Shown: positions 1-5,874, counted from the stretch's first letter. The stretch: DNA of 14,342 bases from Candidatus Mediterraneibacter colneyensis (GCA_019114745.1 DXEY01000107.1:1-14342), one strand, 5' to 3'. Notes: generated by a model not told the origin, from the letters alone. Numbers and translations are program-made.

Positions 1-352
1 CACCCAGAAAGCGGCAGGAGAGGTAGTCCGCCTCCTTCTGGATGAAGAGCATGAGGGCAAAGGCAAGGAGGAGGGACAGGGTGAAGCCGCTGTACAGAGC
101 GGCCTTTGTGCGGCCCGGATCCTTCAGGGAGCGGCTGGCGGCGGTGCTGCGGGCGATGGCTGTCTCGATGCCGGCGGCGCAGAGGGAGAAGCAGAGGGCG
201 TAGACGGGAAAGGCCAGCTGGTAGAGGCCCACGCTCTCCTCCCCGAAGGCGCGGCTTAAAAAGATCCGGTAAAAAAAGCCCATCAGGCGGGTGACGACTC
301 CGGCCAGGGTCAGGACAAAGGCCCCCTTTATGATCGTATTTTTCTGTATCAT
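1..352 (-). CDS. SpoVB/MATE-like lipid-linked polysaccharide flippase, N-terminal fragment (cut by window edge)
   Basis: Reading the minus strand from an ATG at 352-350 gives 117 codons open to the window edge. The product starts MIQKNTIIKGAFVLTLAGVV and continues through RLMGFFYRIFLSRAFGEESVG and LYQLAFPVYALCFSLCAAG. This N-terminus is typical of the SpoVB/MurJ-like polysaccharide-biosynthesis (MVF/MATE superfamily) transporters: an amphipathic start, TM1 near residues 9-27, a conserved R-x-x-G-F-x-Y-R-I segment, then TM2 with G-x-Y-Q-L-A-F-P. At least three membrane helices are visible. Members flip lipid-linked sugar precursors, including for the spore cortex. A modest ribosome site (CGGAG) lies about 9 bases upstream. 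The gene is divergent from ldh. Third codon positions are almost all G or C and the fragment is clearly GC-richer than the rest of the window. The exact subfamily cannot be set from the fragment. Confidence 0.8.
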   Translation of the reverse strand, partial: MIQKNTIIKGAFVLTLAGVVTRLMGFFYRIFLSRAFGEESVGLYQLAFPVYALCFSLCAAGIETAIARSTAASRSLKDPGRTKAALYSGFTLSLLLAFALMLFIQKEADYLSCRFLG

Positions 353-440
353 GGCAGACTCCGGAACATTTTTATTACAGCATATTCAGGAAAACGCAGG
401 TATATTCAGGCGTTCCGGGGCAAAAATGAGAGAAAGATGC

Positions 441-469
441 TTGACAGACAGGCGGGGCAGTGCTATCCT
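441..469 (+). promoter_or_regulatory. Sigma-A-type promoter of ldh
   Basis: TTGACA (441-446) and TATCCT (464-469) are separated by 17 bases, and TGC directly before the -10 makes an extended -10. It lies about 50 bases before the ldh start, which leaves a short leader. No Rex-type TTGTTAA palindrome was seen near it. Confidence 0.7.
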
Positions 470-521
470 ACTAACAGAAATTCCGAGTAAAATACTAGGA
501 ATTAAAAAGGAGGAAATTATT

Positions 522-1466
522 ATGGTAAATATACAAAAAGCAGCAGTGATAGGATGCGGGTTTGTAGGATCTACGATCGCGTATACGTTAATGCAGAAAG
601 GTACGTTTTCTGAACTGGTTCTCATCGACGCAGTGCAGGCGAAGGGAGAAGGCGAGGCGATGGATATCAGCCACGGACTCCCGTTCGCCCATGCGATGGA
701 TATTACCTCCGGAAGCTATGAAGATATTTCGGATGCGGCGGTTGTGATCATTACAGCCGGAGCAAATCAGAAGCCGGGAGAGACGAGGCTGGATCTGGTG
801 CAGAAAAACTCCAGGATCATGAAATCTATCATCCGTGAGATCAGGCGCGTGAACTGCGAGGGAATCCTCCTGATCGTGTCGAATCCGGTAGATATCCTGA
901 CACAGGTCGCGCTGAAAGAGTCGGGATTCCCGAAAGAGCGGGTGATCGGGTCGGGCACAGTGCTTGACACTGCAAGGCTGAAATACCTGATCAGCGAGAA
1001 GCTGGATGTGGACAGCAGAAACGTCCATGCATTTATCGCGGGTGAGCATGGAGACAGTGAGCTGGCAGTATGGAGCTGTGCAAATATCTACGGGATCGGA
1101 CTCAGGGATTTTGCAAAAATGAGAGGATACGGCGATTTTACAAAAGAAATGGAAGAAATCTATCACGGCGTGCGGGACAGCGCCTATGAGATCATCGAGA
1201 GAAAAGGAGCTACCTACTACGGGATCGGGATGGCGGCTGCAAAGATCGCGGAGGCGATCGTGCGGGACAGCCATACGGTCGCTCCGGTGTCCGTCTCCCT
1301 GAACGGAGAGTACGGCCTGGAAGGGCTGTGCCTGAGTATTCCGACGATCATTGGAAACAAGGGAGCGGAACAGATCCTTGAGATCAATCTCAGCGAAGAG
1401 GAGATGAGGCTTCTTAAGAAATCGGCAGATGAGCTCAAAGAAGTGCTCTCCCAGATCAGGGACTGA
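522..1466 (+). CDS. ldh: L-lactate dehydrogenase (NAD-dependent)
   Basis: A 314-residue cytoplasmic enzyme of the LDH/MDH superfamily that reduces pyruvate to L-lactate with NADH, the usual fermentative redox outlet. Visible features are the Rossmann motif GCGFVG (residues 11-16), Asp36 at the end of beta-2 (NAD preference), and the substrate loop NQKPGETR (82-89). Gln83 sits at the position that selects lactate over malate (malate dehydrogenases have Arg there), and Arg89 is the mobile-loop arginine. Also present are SNPVD (120-124), Asp149 and Arg152 of LDTAR, and catalytic His176 in GEHGD. His169 aligns with a residue of the fructose-1,6-bisphosphate site of bacillar LDH, but the partner Arg is Lys154, so allosteric activation is uncertain. 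The start is set by AAGGAGG at 507-513, 8 bases before ATG. Length is normal. A consensus promoter precedes it and a terminator follows. Confidence 0.95.
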   Translation: MVNIQKAAVIGCGFVGSTIAYTLMQKGTFSELVLIDAVQAKGEGEAMDISHGLPFAHAMDITSGSYEDISDAAVVIITAGANQKPGETRLDLVQKNSRIMKSIIREIRRVNCEGILLIVSNPVDILTQVALKESGFPKERVIGSGTVLDTARLKYLISEKLDVDSRNVHAFIAGEHGDSELAVWSCANIYGIGLRDFAKMRGYGDFTKEMEEIYHGVRDSAYEIIERKGATYYGIGMAAAKIAEAIVRDSHTVAPVSVSLNGEYGLEGLCLSIPTIIGNKGAEQILEINLSEEEMRLLKKSADELKEVLSQIRD

Positions 1467-1472
1467 ACGCCA

Positions 1473-1508
1473 AAGCGGCACCACCGGGGGTGATGCCGCT
1501 TATTTTAT
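1473..1508. terminator. Bidirectional intrinsic terminator between ldh and the DtxR-family gene
   Basis: GCGGCA (1475-1480) pairs with TGCCGC (1494-1499), and inner CACC pairs with GGTG across one mismatch. The hairpin is flanked by AA on the left and TTATTTTAT on the right, so it can end ldh. The DtxR-family stop codon (1500-1502) lies at its edge, so the hairpin also serves the convergent gene. Confidence 0.75.
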
Positions 1509-1859
1509 ATGCTGTTTGATCGCTTCAAAGCTCTCTGCGCTGATTACATGCTCGATCCTGCATGCGTCATCGGCAGCGGTTTTTGGATCTACTCCCAGTC
1601 GCTCGAGCCAGGATGAGAGAAGGGTGTGGCGCTCGTAAATACAATCCGCGATCTTCCTGCCGGATTCGGTAAGAGTAATATATCCTTCCGGGGAGACGGT
1701 GATGTGGCCGCCTTCTCTGAGCTTTTTCATCGCCACGCTGACACTGGATTTTTTGAAATCCAGTTCTGTGGCTACGTCCACAGAGCGCACGACGGGGAGG
1801 CGCTGGCTCAGGACTAGGATCGTTTCCAGATAATTCTCAGCAGATTCATTTCCATGCAT
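1500..1859 (-). CDS. DtxR-family metal-dependent repressor with an iron-type (CRxEH) site
   Basis: A 119-residue protein: a winged helix-turn-helix (residues about 8-68; VATELDFKKSSVSVAMKKL is the HTH, TLTESGRKIA the wing end) followed by the helical dimerisation and metal domain. No SH3-like third domain is present, so it has the size of MntR rather than DtxR. The metal site reads ACRIEHVIS (99-107): Cys100, Glu103 and His104 align with DtxR Cys102, Glu105 and His106, where B. subtilis MntR has Glu instead of Cys. His78 aligns with DtxR His79. Asn9 replaces DtxR Met10 / MntR Asp8. This suggests Fe(II) sensing rather than Mn(II), which is inference. The start at 1859 is chosen because GAGGTG lies 6 bases upstream; a longer reading to 1886 has no ribosome site. 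The gene is divergent from feoAB, a common place for its regulator. Confidence 0.88.
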   Translation of the reverse strand: MHGNESAENYLETILVLSQRLPVVRSVDVATELDFKKSSVSVAMKKLREGGHITVSPEGYITLTESGRKIADCIYERHTLLSSWLERLGVDPKTAADDACRIEHVISAESFEAIKQHIK

Positions 1860-1899
1860 AAAATTCACCTCGTTCCAGTTTTCCAAATACTTTCTACTA

Positions 1900-1928
1900 A
1901 GTATAGCATATCACGTCTGTGTCGGCAA
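1900..1928 (-). promoter_or_regulatory. Promoter of the DtxR-family gene
   Basis: On the minus strand, TTGCCG (1928-1923) and TATACT (1905-1900) are 17 bases apart, about 40 bases before the chosen start. The rest of the 1887-2119 divergent spacer holds the feoA promoter and operator and no further gene. I saw no copy of the GTTAG-N2-T-N2-ACTA box at this promoter. Confidence 0.6.
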
Positions 1929-2007
1929 ATCCAAATTCCCCCCGGACTGGCAATGGTCCGTACCCGTGACTGAACTGCTGCGGAAATGAAAAATATTGGA
2001 AAAGGGA

Positions 2008-2036
2008 TTGACAAAACGCGGATGTTAGTTTAAACT
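2008..2036 (+). promoter_or_regulatory. feoA promoter
   Basis: TTGACA (2008-2013) and TAAACT (2031-2036) with a 17-base spacer. Transcription would begin near 2043 and leave a leader of roughly 75 bases before feoA. The -10 is embedded in the operator-like palindrome at 2024-2038, the expected geometry for repression. Confidence 0.75.
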
Positions 2037-2038
2037 AT
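2024..2038. promoter_or_regulatory. Operator-like box 1 (feoA), DtxR-type
   Basis: GTTAGTTTAAACTAT contains the perfect 12-base palindrome TAGTTTAAACTA (2026-2037) over the feoA -10. Its TTAG-N6-CTA(A/T) spacing is that of the DtxR/IdeR box (TTAGG..CCTAA), and the motif recurs at 2372 and 5332. Binding by the neighbouring DtxR-type repressor is inferred. Confidence 0.6.
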
Positions 2039-2119
2039 CTTCTGTTAGATGAATCAATCGTTCTGGAATGAACAGGAAAAGACTGACATAAGATATAAAA
2101 GTAAGAGGGTTATGAGAAT

Positions 2120-2332
2120 ATGAATTTATTAGAAGCCGAAGAAGGTAAGGAGTATATCATTAAGGATATATTTACGGATGATGAGGAGATGGAGGCATTC
2201 CTTTTTTCTCTGGGCTGTTACAGCGGGGAGCCGATCACTGTTGTATCACGTGTCAGAGGCGGCTGCGTGGTTTCTATCAAAGACGGAAGGTATAACATTG
2301 ATACTGATTTAGCGAAAGCTATTTCAATATAA
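2120..2332 (+). CDS. feoA: FeoA, ferrous iron transport accessory protein
   Basis: A 70-residue SH3-like protein of normal length for FeoA. The core reads FLFSLGCYSGEPITVVSR (residues about 27-44), then RGGCVVSIKDGRYNID and a terminal hydrophobic strand, which is the FeoA pattern of L-G-x-x-x-G-x-x-I-x-V followed by G-G. It is thought to bind the cytoplasmic G-domain of FeoB and support Fe(II) uptake. AGAGGG at 2104-2109 is a usable ribosome site about 10 bases before ATG. It is the first gene of the feo unit, 80 bases ahead of feoB, with an AT-rich hairpin and an operator-like box between them. Confidence 0.9.
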   Translation: MNLLEAEEGKEYIIKDIFTDDEEMEAFLFSLGCYSGEPITVVSRVRGGCVVSIKDGRYNIDTDLAKAISI

Positions 2333-2333
2333 C

Positions 2334-2363
2334 AAAAAATAGTAATTATTTACTATTTTTTTT
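2334..2363 (+). terminator. AT-rich 12-bp hairpin with T tract between feoA and feoB (attenuator or weak terminator)
   Basis: AAAAAATAGTAA (2334-2345) and TTACTATTTTTT (2350-2361) are perfect complements around a TTAT loop, and the T run extends to 2363. The A-stem-T layout resembles an intrinsic terminator, but the stem has only two G-C pairs. It starts immediately after the feoA stop, so partial termination or message processing between feoA and feoB is possible. Confidence 0.5.
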
Positions 2364-2371
2364 ACACCATG

Positions 2372-2386
2372 GTTAGTCTATACTAA
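2372..2386. promoter_or_regulatory. Operator-like box 2 (ahead of feoB)
   Basis: GTTAGTCTATACTAA has arms TTAGT and ACTAA in near-perfect inversion. It embeds TATACT (2379-2384), a good -10 hexamer, but the upstream T tract gives no convincing -35. It may be a second control point that lets feoB be expressed apart from feoA. It shares ten aligned bases with the boxes at 2024 and 5332. Confidence 0.5.
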
Positions 2387-2412
2387 TCGGAATGAAGGAG
2401 GAGATTTGTAAA

Positions 2413-4410
2413 ATGAGAATTGCTTTTGCGGGAAATCCGAACAGCGGCAAGACAACGATGTATAATGCCCTGACAGGAAGAAACGAGCGCGTCGGAAACT
2501 GGGCGGGCGTTACGGTAGAACGAAAGGAAAGCCTGATCAAAAAGGCTTATAATGACGGGGCGGAGGAGCTGGTCGCAGTAGACCTGCCGGGCGCCTACTC
2601 TATGTCGCCTTTTACCTCTGAGGAGAGTATCACCAGCAGTTATGTAAAAAACGAGCATCCTGACGCGATCATCAATATCGTGGATGCCACAAACTTAAGC
2701 CGAAGCCTGTTTTTTACGACGCAGCTCCTTGAGCTGGGAGTTCCTGTAGTGGTAGCGCTCAACAAGAGTGACATTACAGAAAAGAAACAGACAAAGATAG
2801 ATGAAAAGCTCCTGTCTGAGAAGCTGGGATGCCCGGTCATAAAGACCATCTCCACTTCTTCCGGCCATGAAGGGCTCAAAGAGGCTGTCAATGCGGCTGC
2901 GTCCCTGAAAGGAAAAGGGCAGGAAGCGCCTTATGTGCAGGCGGACATTGACCTTCATGATAAAAATGCGGTGGAGGCTGCCGACAGAAAACGTTTTGAG
3001 TTTGTCAACAGCATTGTAAAGCAGGTAGAAAAGAGAAAGGTGTTTACGAAAGATAAAAACGTACAGGATAAGATCGACGCCGTCATCACGCATAAGATTA
3101 TCGGGATCCCGATCTTTGCCGCTGTGATCTTTCTTGTGTTCTACATATCGCAGACAACGCTGGGAACATGGATTGCCGACTGGCTGGTTGCCTGGATCGA
3201 GACGTTCCAGGGTTGGGCAGGCGGATTGATGGAAAATGCAAATCCACTGCTGTATGCGATCCTGGTTGATGGTATTATAGGAGGTGTAGGCGCGGTAGTA
3301 GGTTTCCTCCCGCTTGTAATGGTCATGTATTTCCTGATCGCTCTTCTGGAGGACTGCGGTTACATGGCACGTGCAACTGTCGTGCTCGATCCGATCTTTA
3401 AGAGAGTGGGGCTTTCCGGAAAATCCGTCATCCCTATGGTCATCGGTACCGGATGCGCGATCCCGGGTATTATGGCTTCCCGAACGATCCGCAATGAAAG
3501 AGAGCGCAGGACGACGGCAATGCTGACCCCGTTCATGCCCTGCGGCGCTAAGATCCCGGTGATCGCCCTGTTTGCAGGAGCATTCTTTGCGGACGCATGG
3601 TGGGTATCTGCTACAATGTACCTGGCAGGCATCCTGCTTGTCCTGTTAGGGGCGCTGCTCGTAAAGAGGATCACAGGACAGAAATACCGCAAGTCTTTCT
3701 TCATTATCGAGCTTCCGGAGTATAAGATCCCGAGCCTGAAGAGAGCGTGCGTCTCCATGCTTGAGCGTGGAAAAGCATACATTGTCAAAGCTGGCACGAT
3801 CATCCTTGTATGCAACACAGTCGTACAGATCATGCAGAGCTTTAACTGGCAGTTCCAGCTTGTGGAAGAAGGCGCGGAAGGGACTTCCATCCTTGCAAGT
3901 GTCGCTCATCCGTTTGCCATCCTGTTCATCCCGCTTGGATTCGGCGTATGGCAGCTCGCAGCGGCGGCTATCACAGGATTTATTGCAAAAGAGAACGTAG
4001 TCGGTACGCTTGCAGTCGTATACGGCATTACAAACCTGATCGATGCGGACGCACTCGCGCTGGTCGGCGGCGGCAATGAAGTAGCGGCAGTGATGGGGCT
4101 TACAAAAGCAGCGGCTCTGGCTTACCTGATGTTCAACTTGTACACCCCGCCGTGCTTTGCAGCTCTCGGAGCTATGAACTCTGAGATGAAGAGCGGAAAA
4201 TGGCTGTTTGGAGGAATCTGTCTCCAGCTTGCGACGGGATACACAGTGGCATTCCTCGTATACCAGATCGGTACGCTGATCACAACGGGATCTCTTGGAA
4301 CCGCATTTATTCCGGGACTGATCGCGATCCTTGTATTCGCGGCTGTCATCGTGTGGAGGGTACGCAGGTCAGACAAAGAATTTGCGGCAGAATACAGCCT
4401 GCATGCATAG
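2413..4410 (+). CDS. feoB: FeoB, ferrous iron uptake GTPase-permease
   Basis: A 665-residue inner-membrane Fe(II) transporter. The N-terminal G-domain shows G1 GNPNSGKT (7-14), the switch-I threonine in WAGVTVE (30-36), G3 DLPG (57-60), G4 NKSD (117-120) and a G5-like STSS (147-150). A helical spacer leads to the membrane part from about residue 228. Conserved membrane segments are EDCGYMARATVVLDPIF (313-329), SGKSVIPMVIGTGCAIPGIM (335-354) and MPCGAKIPV (375-383). The C-terminal block NLYTPPCFAALGAMNSEM (575-592) is also conserved. Length is typical of clostridial FeoB. Start 2413 is preferred over the in-frame ATG at 2392 because GGAGG (2396-2402) lies about 10 bases before it and the G1 motif then falls at the normal distance from the N-terminus. 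A Cys-rich accessory protein follows, as is common for FeoB loci. Confidence 0.96.
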   Translation: MRIAFAGNPNSGKTTMYNALTGRNERVGNWAGVTVERKESLIKKAYNDGAEELVAVDLPGAYSMSPFTSEESITSSYVKNEHPDAIINIVDATNLSRSLFFTTQLLELGVPVVVALNKSDITEKKQTKIDEKLLSEKLGCPVIKTISTSSGHEGLKEAVNAAASLKGKGQEAPYVQADIDLHDKNAVEAADRKRFEFVNSIVKQVEKRKVFTKDKNVQDKIDAVITHKIIGIPIFAAVIFLVFYISQTTLGTWIADWLVAWIETFQGWAGGLMENANPLLYAILVDGIIGGVGAVVGFLPLVMVMYFLIALLEDCGYMARATVVLDPIFKRVGLSGKSVIPMVIGTGCAIPGIMASRTIRNERERRTTAMLTPFMPCGAKIPVIALFAGAFFADAWWVSATMYLAGILLVLLGALLVKRITGQKYRKSFFIIELPEYKIPSLKRACVSMLERGKAYIVKAGTIILVCNTVVQIMQSFNWQFQLVEEGAEGTSILASVAHPFAILFIPLGFGVWQLAAAAITGFIAKENVVGTLAVVYGITNLIDADALALVGGGNEVAAVMGLTKAAALAYLMFNLYTPPCFAALGAMNSEMKSGKWLFGGICLQLATGYTVAFLVYQIGTLITTGSLGTAFIPGLIAILVFAAVIVWRVRRSDKEFAAEYSLHA

Positions 4411-4431
4411 GCGGTTATTATAAAGACCAGT

Positions 4432-4459
4432 GGTGGACAGGGGTCAGACTTTGTCCACC
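4432..4459. other. 8-bp perfect hairpin in the feoB 3' gap (possible REP-like or processing element)
   Basis: GGTGGACA (4432-4439) and TGTCCACC (4452-4459) enclose a 12-base loop containing GGGGTCAGAC. There is no T run after it, so it is a poor terminator. It lies in the 81-base gap between feoB and the next gene and may stabilise the feoB message or be a REP-like palindrome. No second copy was found in this window. Confidence 0.5.
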
Positions 4460-4491
4460 TGTTGTCGTTACAGCAGAAAGGATATATTTTT

Positions 4492-4866
4492 ATGACAGAT
4501 ATTATCGTAATCATCATACTTGTACTTCTGATCGGAGGGGCAATTGCGTATATCGTGAGGTCTAAGAGGAACGGCGCGAAATGTATCGGCTGTCCGGCAG
4601 GCGGAAACTGTCCGGGCGGCGGGAAAATGCCGAAGAAAAAGCTGGACGGGCGCGTGGTTTCCAGAAAAACGATGCTGATATCAGGAATGACATGCCAACA
4701 CTGTGCGTCGAATGTTACAAACGTGCTCAACCAGATCGAAGGTGTCCGCGCGGAAGTCAGCCTTTCTGCGGGCAAAGCGAGGATAGCCTGTGACAGATAT
4801 GTTGAGGATGATGTTTTGAGAAATGCTGTGGAAAAAACAGGATACAGGGTCATCAGTATATCATGA
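4492..4866 (+). CDS. Fusion of FeoB-associated Cys-rich membrane segment with an HMA metal-binding domain
   Basis: A 124-residue protein with two parts. Residues 3-22 form one membrane helix, followed by basic RSKR and a Cys cluster CIGCPAGGNC (31-40: Cys31, Cys34, Cys40). This is the layout of the small FeoB-associated Cys-rich membrane proteins. Residues about 59-124 form a heavy-metal-associated (HMA) fold with GMTCQHC (65-71; Cys68, Cys71), the CopZ-like soft-metal site, ending KTGYRV. The N-terminus likely faces out and the metal domains face the cytoplasm (positive-inside rule). Placed directly after feoB, it may receive or buffer iron, or guard against Cu/Zn entry; both are inference. 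The start at 4492 has AGAAAGGA 8-10 bases ahead; an upstream TTG start at 4462 only adds hydrophilic residues before the helix. The next gene starts 18 bases downstream, so they are probably co-transcribed. Confidence 0.85.
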   Translation: MTDIIVIIILVLLIGGAIAYIVRSKRNGAKCIGCPAGGNCPGGGKMPKKKLDGRVVSRKTMLISGMTCQHCASNVTNVLNQIEGVRAEVSLSAGKARIACDRYVEDDVLRNAVEKTGYRVISIS

Positions 4867-4884
4867 TGACATCAGGAGGCAGCC

Positions 4885-5283
4885 GTGAGCAGGAGAGATC
4901 AGATCATAGAAAAATTAAAGGAAAACGGATGCCGCATTACGAAGCAGCGCCTCATGCTGATCGATATTATTCTGGAAAATGACTGTACAAGCTGTAAAGA
5001 AATCTTTTATATCGCGTCAAAAACAGATAACAGGATCGGCGTCGCGACTGTTTACCGTATGGTGAATGCGCTTGAAGAGATCGGGGCAATCAGCCGGAAG
5101 AACATGTACAAAATCGAATATTCCGGCGAGGATGATGAGGGCGGAGGCTGTGAGATCGTACTCGATGATCATACCACCTGCCATCTGTCGAAGGGAAAAT
5201 GGAACAGGGTTGTCCGTGAAGGCCTGAAGCGGTGCGGATATCTCAAAGATCAAAAGGTAACGAAAATCACGATGCAAAAATAA
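4885..5283 (+). CDS. Fur-family-like regulator with atypical metal domain
   Basis: A 132-residue protein starting at GTG, with AGGAGG about 8 bases upstream. The N-terminal winged helix matches Fur/PerR/Zur: RITKQRLMLIDIIL (17-30), a helix SCKEIFYIASK (36-46), then the Fur DNA-binding signature RIGVATVYRMVNALEEIGAI (50-69). The C-terminal half departs from the family. The usual HHDH metal motif and both CxxC zinc pairs are absent; instead there is an acidic loop GEDDEGGGC (81-89) and DDHTTCH (94-100). Length is slightly below the normal 140-150. It may sense metal through Cys89, His96, Cys99 and His100, or may not bind metal in the canonical way. Being last in the feo unit suggests iron-linked regulation or feedback. 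No clear terminator follows; the 137 bases to the next gene carry a separate promoter. Confidence 0.82.
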   Translation: MSRRDQIIEKLKENGCRITKQRLMLIDIILENDCTSCKEIFYIASKTDNRIGVATVYRMVNALEEIGAISRKNMYKIEYSGEDDEGGGCEIVLDDHTTCHLSKGKWNRVVREGLKRCGYLKDQKVTKITMQK

Positions 5284-5331
5284 TTTCGGTGTTGGGACGT
5301 TCTGTGTCGATAAGATTTATCAATAGACGGT

Positions 5332-5346
5332 GTTAGATTTGACTAT
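5332..5346. promoter_or_regulatory. Operator-like box 3 (fez-like operon)
   Basis: GTTAGATTTGACTAT overlaps the -35 of the promoter that follows. Aligned with the boxes at 2024 and 2372 it keeps GTTAG, the central T and ACTA in the same spacing. Its inner positions are less symmetric, so affinity may be lower. Confidence 0.5.
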
Positions 5347-5368
5347 TCGGAAATAAGGTTGCTATGAT
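5339..5368 (+). promoter_or_regulatory. Promoter of the 5421-7962 unit
   Basis: TTGACT (5339-5344) and TATGAT (5363-5368) are 18 bases apart, with TGC before the -10 as an extended element. It lies about 50 bases before the first small gene and overlaps box 3 at its -35. Confidence 0.7.
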
Positions 5369-5420
5369 GTGACAGAACCCAGTCGTTTTACATATTAATA
5401 ACAAAGGGAGTGATAGAGCG

Positions 5421-5501
5421 GTGAAACAGCATAGATTCTGGGCGTGGGCCGCGGTTTTTTGTTTTGTGATGGTATTCTATACAGGATATAAGCGCAAATA
5501 G
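5421..5501 (+). CDS. 26-residue single-helix membrane peptide
   Basis: GTG start with AAGGGAG (5404-5410) about 10 bases upstream and TAG stop at 5499-5501. The peptide begins MKQHRFWAWAAVF, continues with a hydrophobic stretch (residues 6-21) rich in aromatic residues, and ends YTGYKRK. The basic tail suggests one short helix with its C-terminus in the cytoplasm. I recall similar tiny WAWAA..YTGYK proteins in gut Clostridia, but no function. It is the first gene after the box-3 promoter, 43 bases before the DUF6110-like gene. It may be a helper subunit of the ATPase system; the C. difficile fez operon also carries a small extra gene upstream of fezA (fezX, as I recall), but I cannot test similarity. 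Confidence 0.7.
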   Translation: MKQHRFWAWAAVFCFVMVFYTGYKRK

Positions 5502-5544
5502 CCAGAACAGTAATAATAGCACATACAACAGGAGGTATTCTGAC

Positions 5545-5868
5545 ATGATAAGTATTTCAGCATTGAAGAAGATCGGATTATTTGCCGGAGGCGTACTGTT
5601 TGGGACAGCGGGCATCAAAGTCCTCTCCAGCAAGGACGCAAAGAAGGTATATACGAACTGTACGGCAGCAGCCCTGCGAGCGAAAGACTGTGTGATGAAG
5701 ACAGCAACAGCAGTTCAGGAGAACGCGGAGGACATTCTGGCGGAAGCCCAGCAGATCAATGAGATGAGGGCTGCCGAGGAGGCGGCTGCAGTCCAGGAGG
5801 ACATGGAGCCTGAGAAAGCAGGAAAAGAGAAGAATGGTGCGGATGATTTCGGGAAAGAGACTGTATAA
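5545..5868 (+). CDS. DUF6110-like membrane-anchored small protein, FezA candidate
   Basis: A 107-residue protein with AGGAGG (5530-5535) 9 bases before ATG. Residues 10-27 form one hydrophobic helix packed with glycine, GGVLFGTAG (15-23), which holds GxxxG-type helix-packing spacing. This is followed by the conserved-looking SSKDAKKVYTNCTAAALRAK (28-47). A long helical, Ala-rich segment follows (about 48-85), then an acidic and lysine-rich tail. It resembles the family I know as DUF6110, usually found beside P-type ATPases in Firmicutes. Its stop is 6 bases before the ATPase start, so the pair is translationally coupled. By gene order it could be the counterpart of FezA, the membrane protein paired with FezB in C. 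difficile ferrosome formation. That role is inferred from position and layout only. Confidence 0.78.
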   Translation: MISISALKKIGLFAGGVLFGTAGIKVLSSKDAKKVYTNCTAAALRAKDCVMKTATAVQENAEDILAEAQQINEMRAAEEAAAVQEDMEPEKAGKEKNGADDFGKETV

Positions 5869-5874
5869 GCAGTT

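Noticed and set aside
382..410. Direct repeat ATATTCAGG (382-390 and 402-410) as an operator
   Set aside because: Only nine bases, in an AT-rich spacer, and not clearly placed on either divergent promoter; too weak to list.
291..521. N-terminal extension of ldh to an ATG at 291
   Set aside because: The 77 extra residues resemble no LDH, overlap the ldh promoter and the divergent flippase start, and the ideal ribosome site serves ATG 522.
588..1484. 298-residue minus-strand frame antisense to ldh
   Set aside because: Shadow of the ldh coding frame; no recognisable domain and no ribosome site.
1860..1886. Longer N-terminus for the DtxR-family repressor
   Set aside because: No ribosome site for that start, while GAGGTG is well placed for 1859 and family members begin at the same point.
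2024..2038. Classic Fur box (GATAATGATAATCATTATC) at the feo promoter
   Set aside because: The sequence does not match a Fur box; TTAG-N6-CTA spacing fits a DtxR-type box better.
2392..2412. Upstream in-frame ATG of feoB
   Set aside because: It overlaps its own would-be ribosome site; GGAGG is correctly placed for ATG 2413.
4200..4565. 121-residue plus-strand frame inside the feoB end
   Set aside because: Out-of-frame shadow of feoB; crosses the hairpin and the start of the next gene.
4122..4853. 243-residue minus-strand frame over the feoB end and the HMA-fusion gene
   Set aside because: Overlaps two well-supported genes on the other strand and shows no family motifs.
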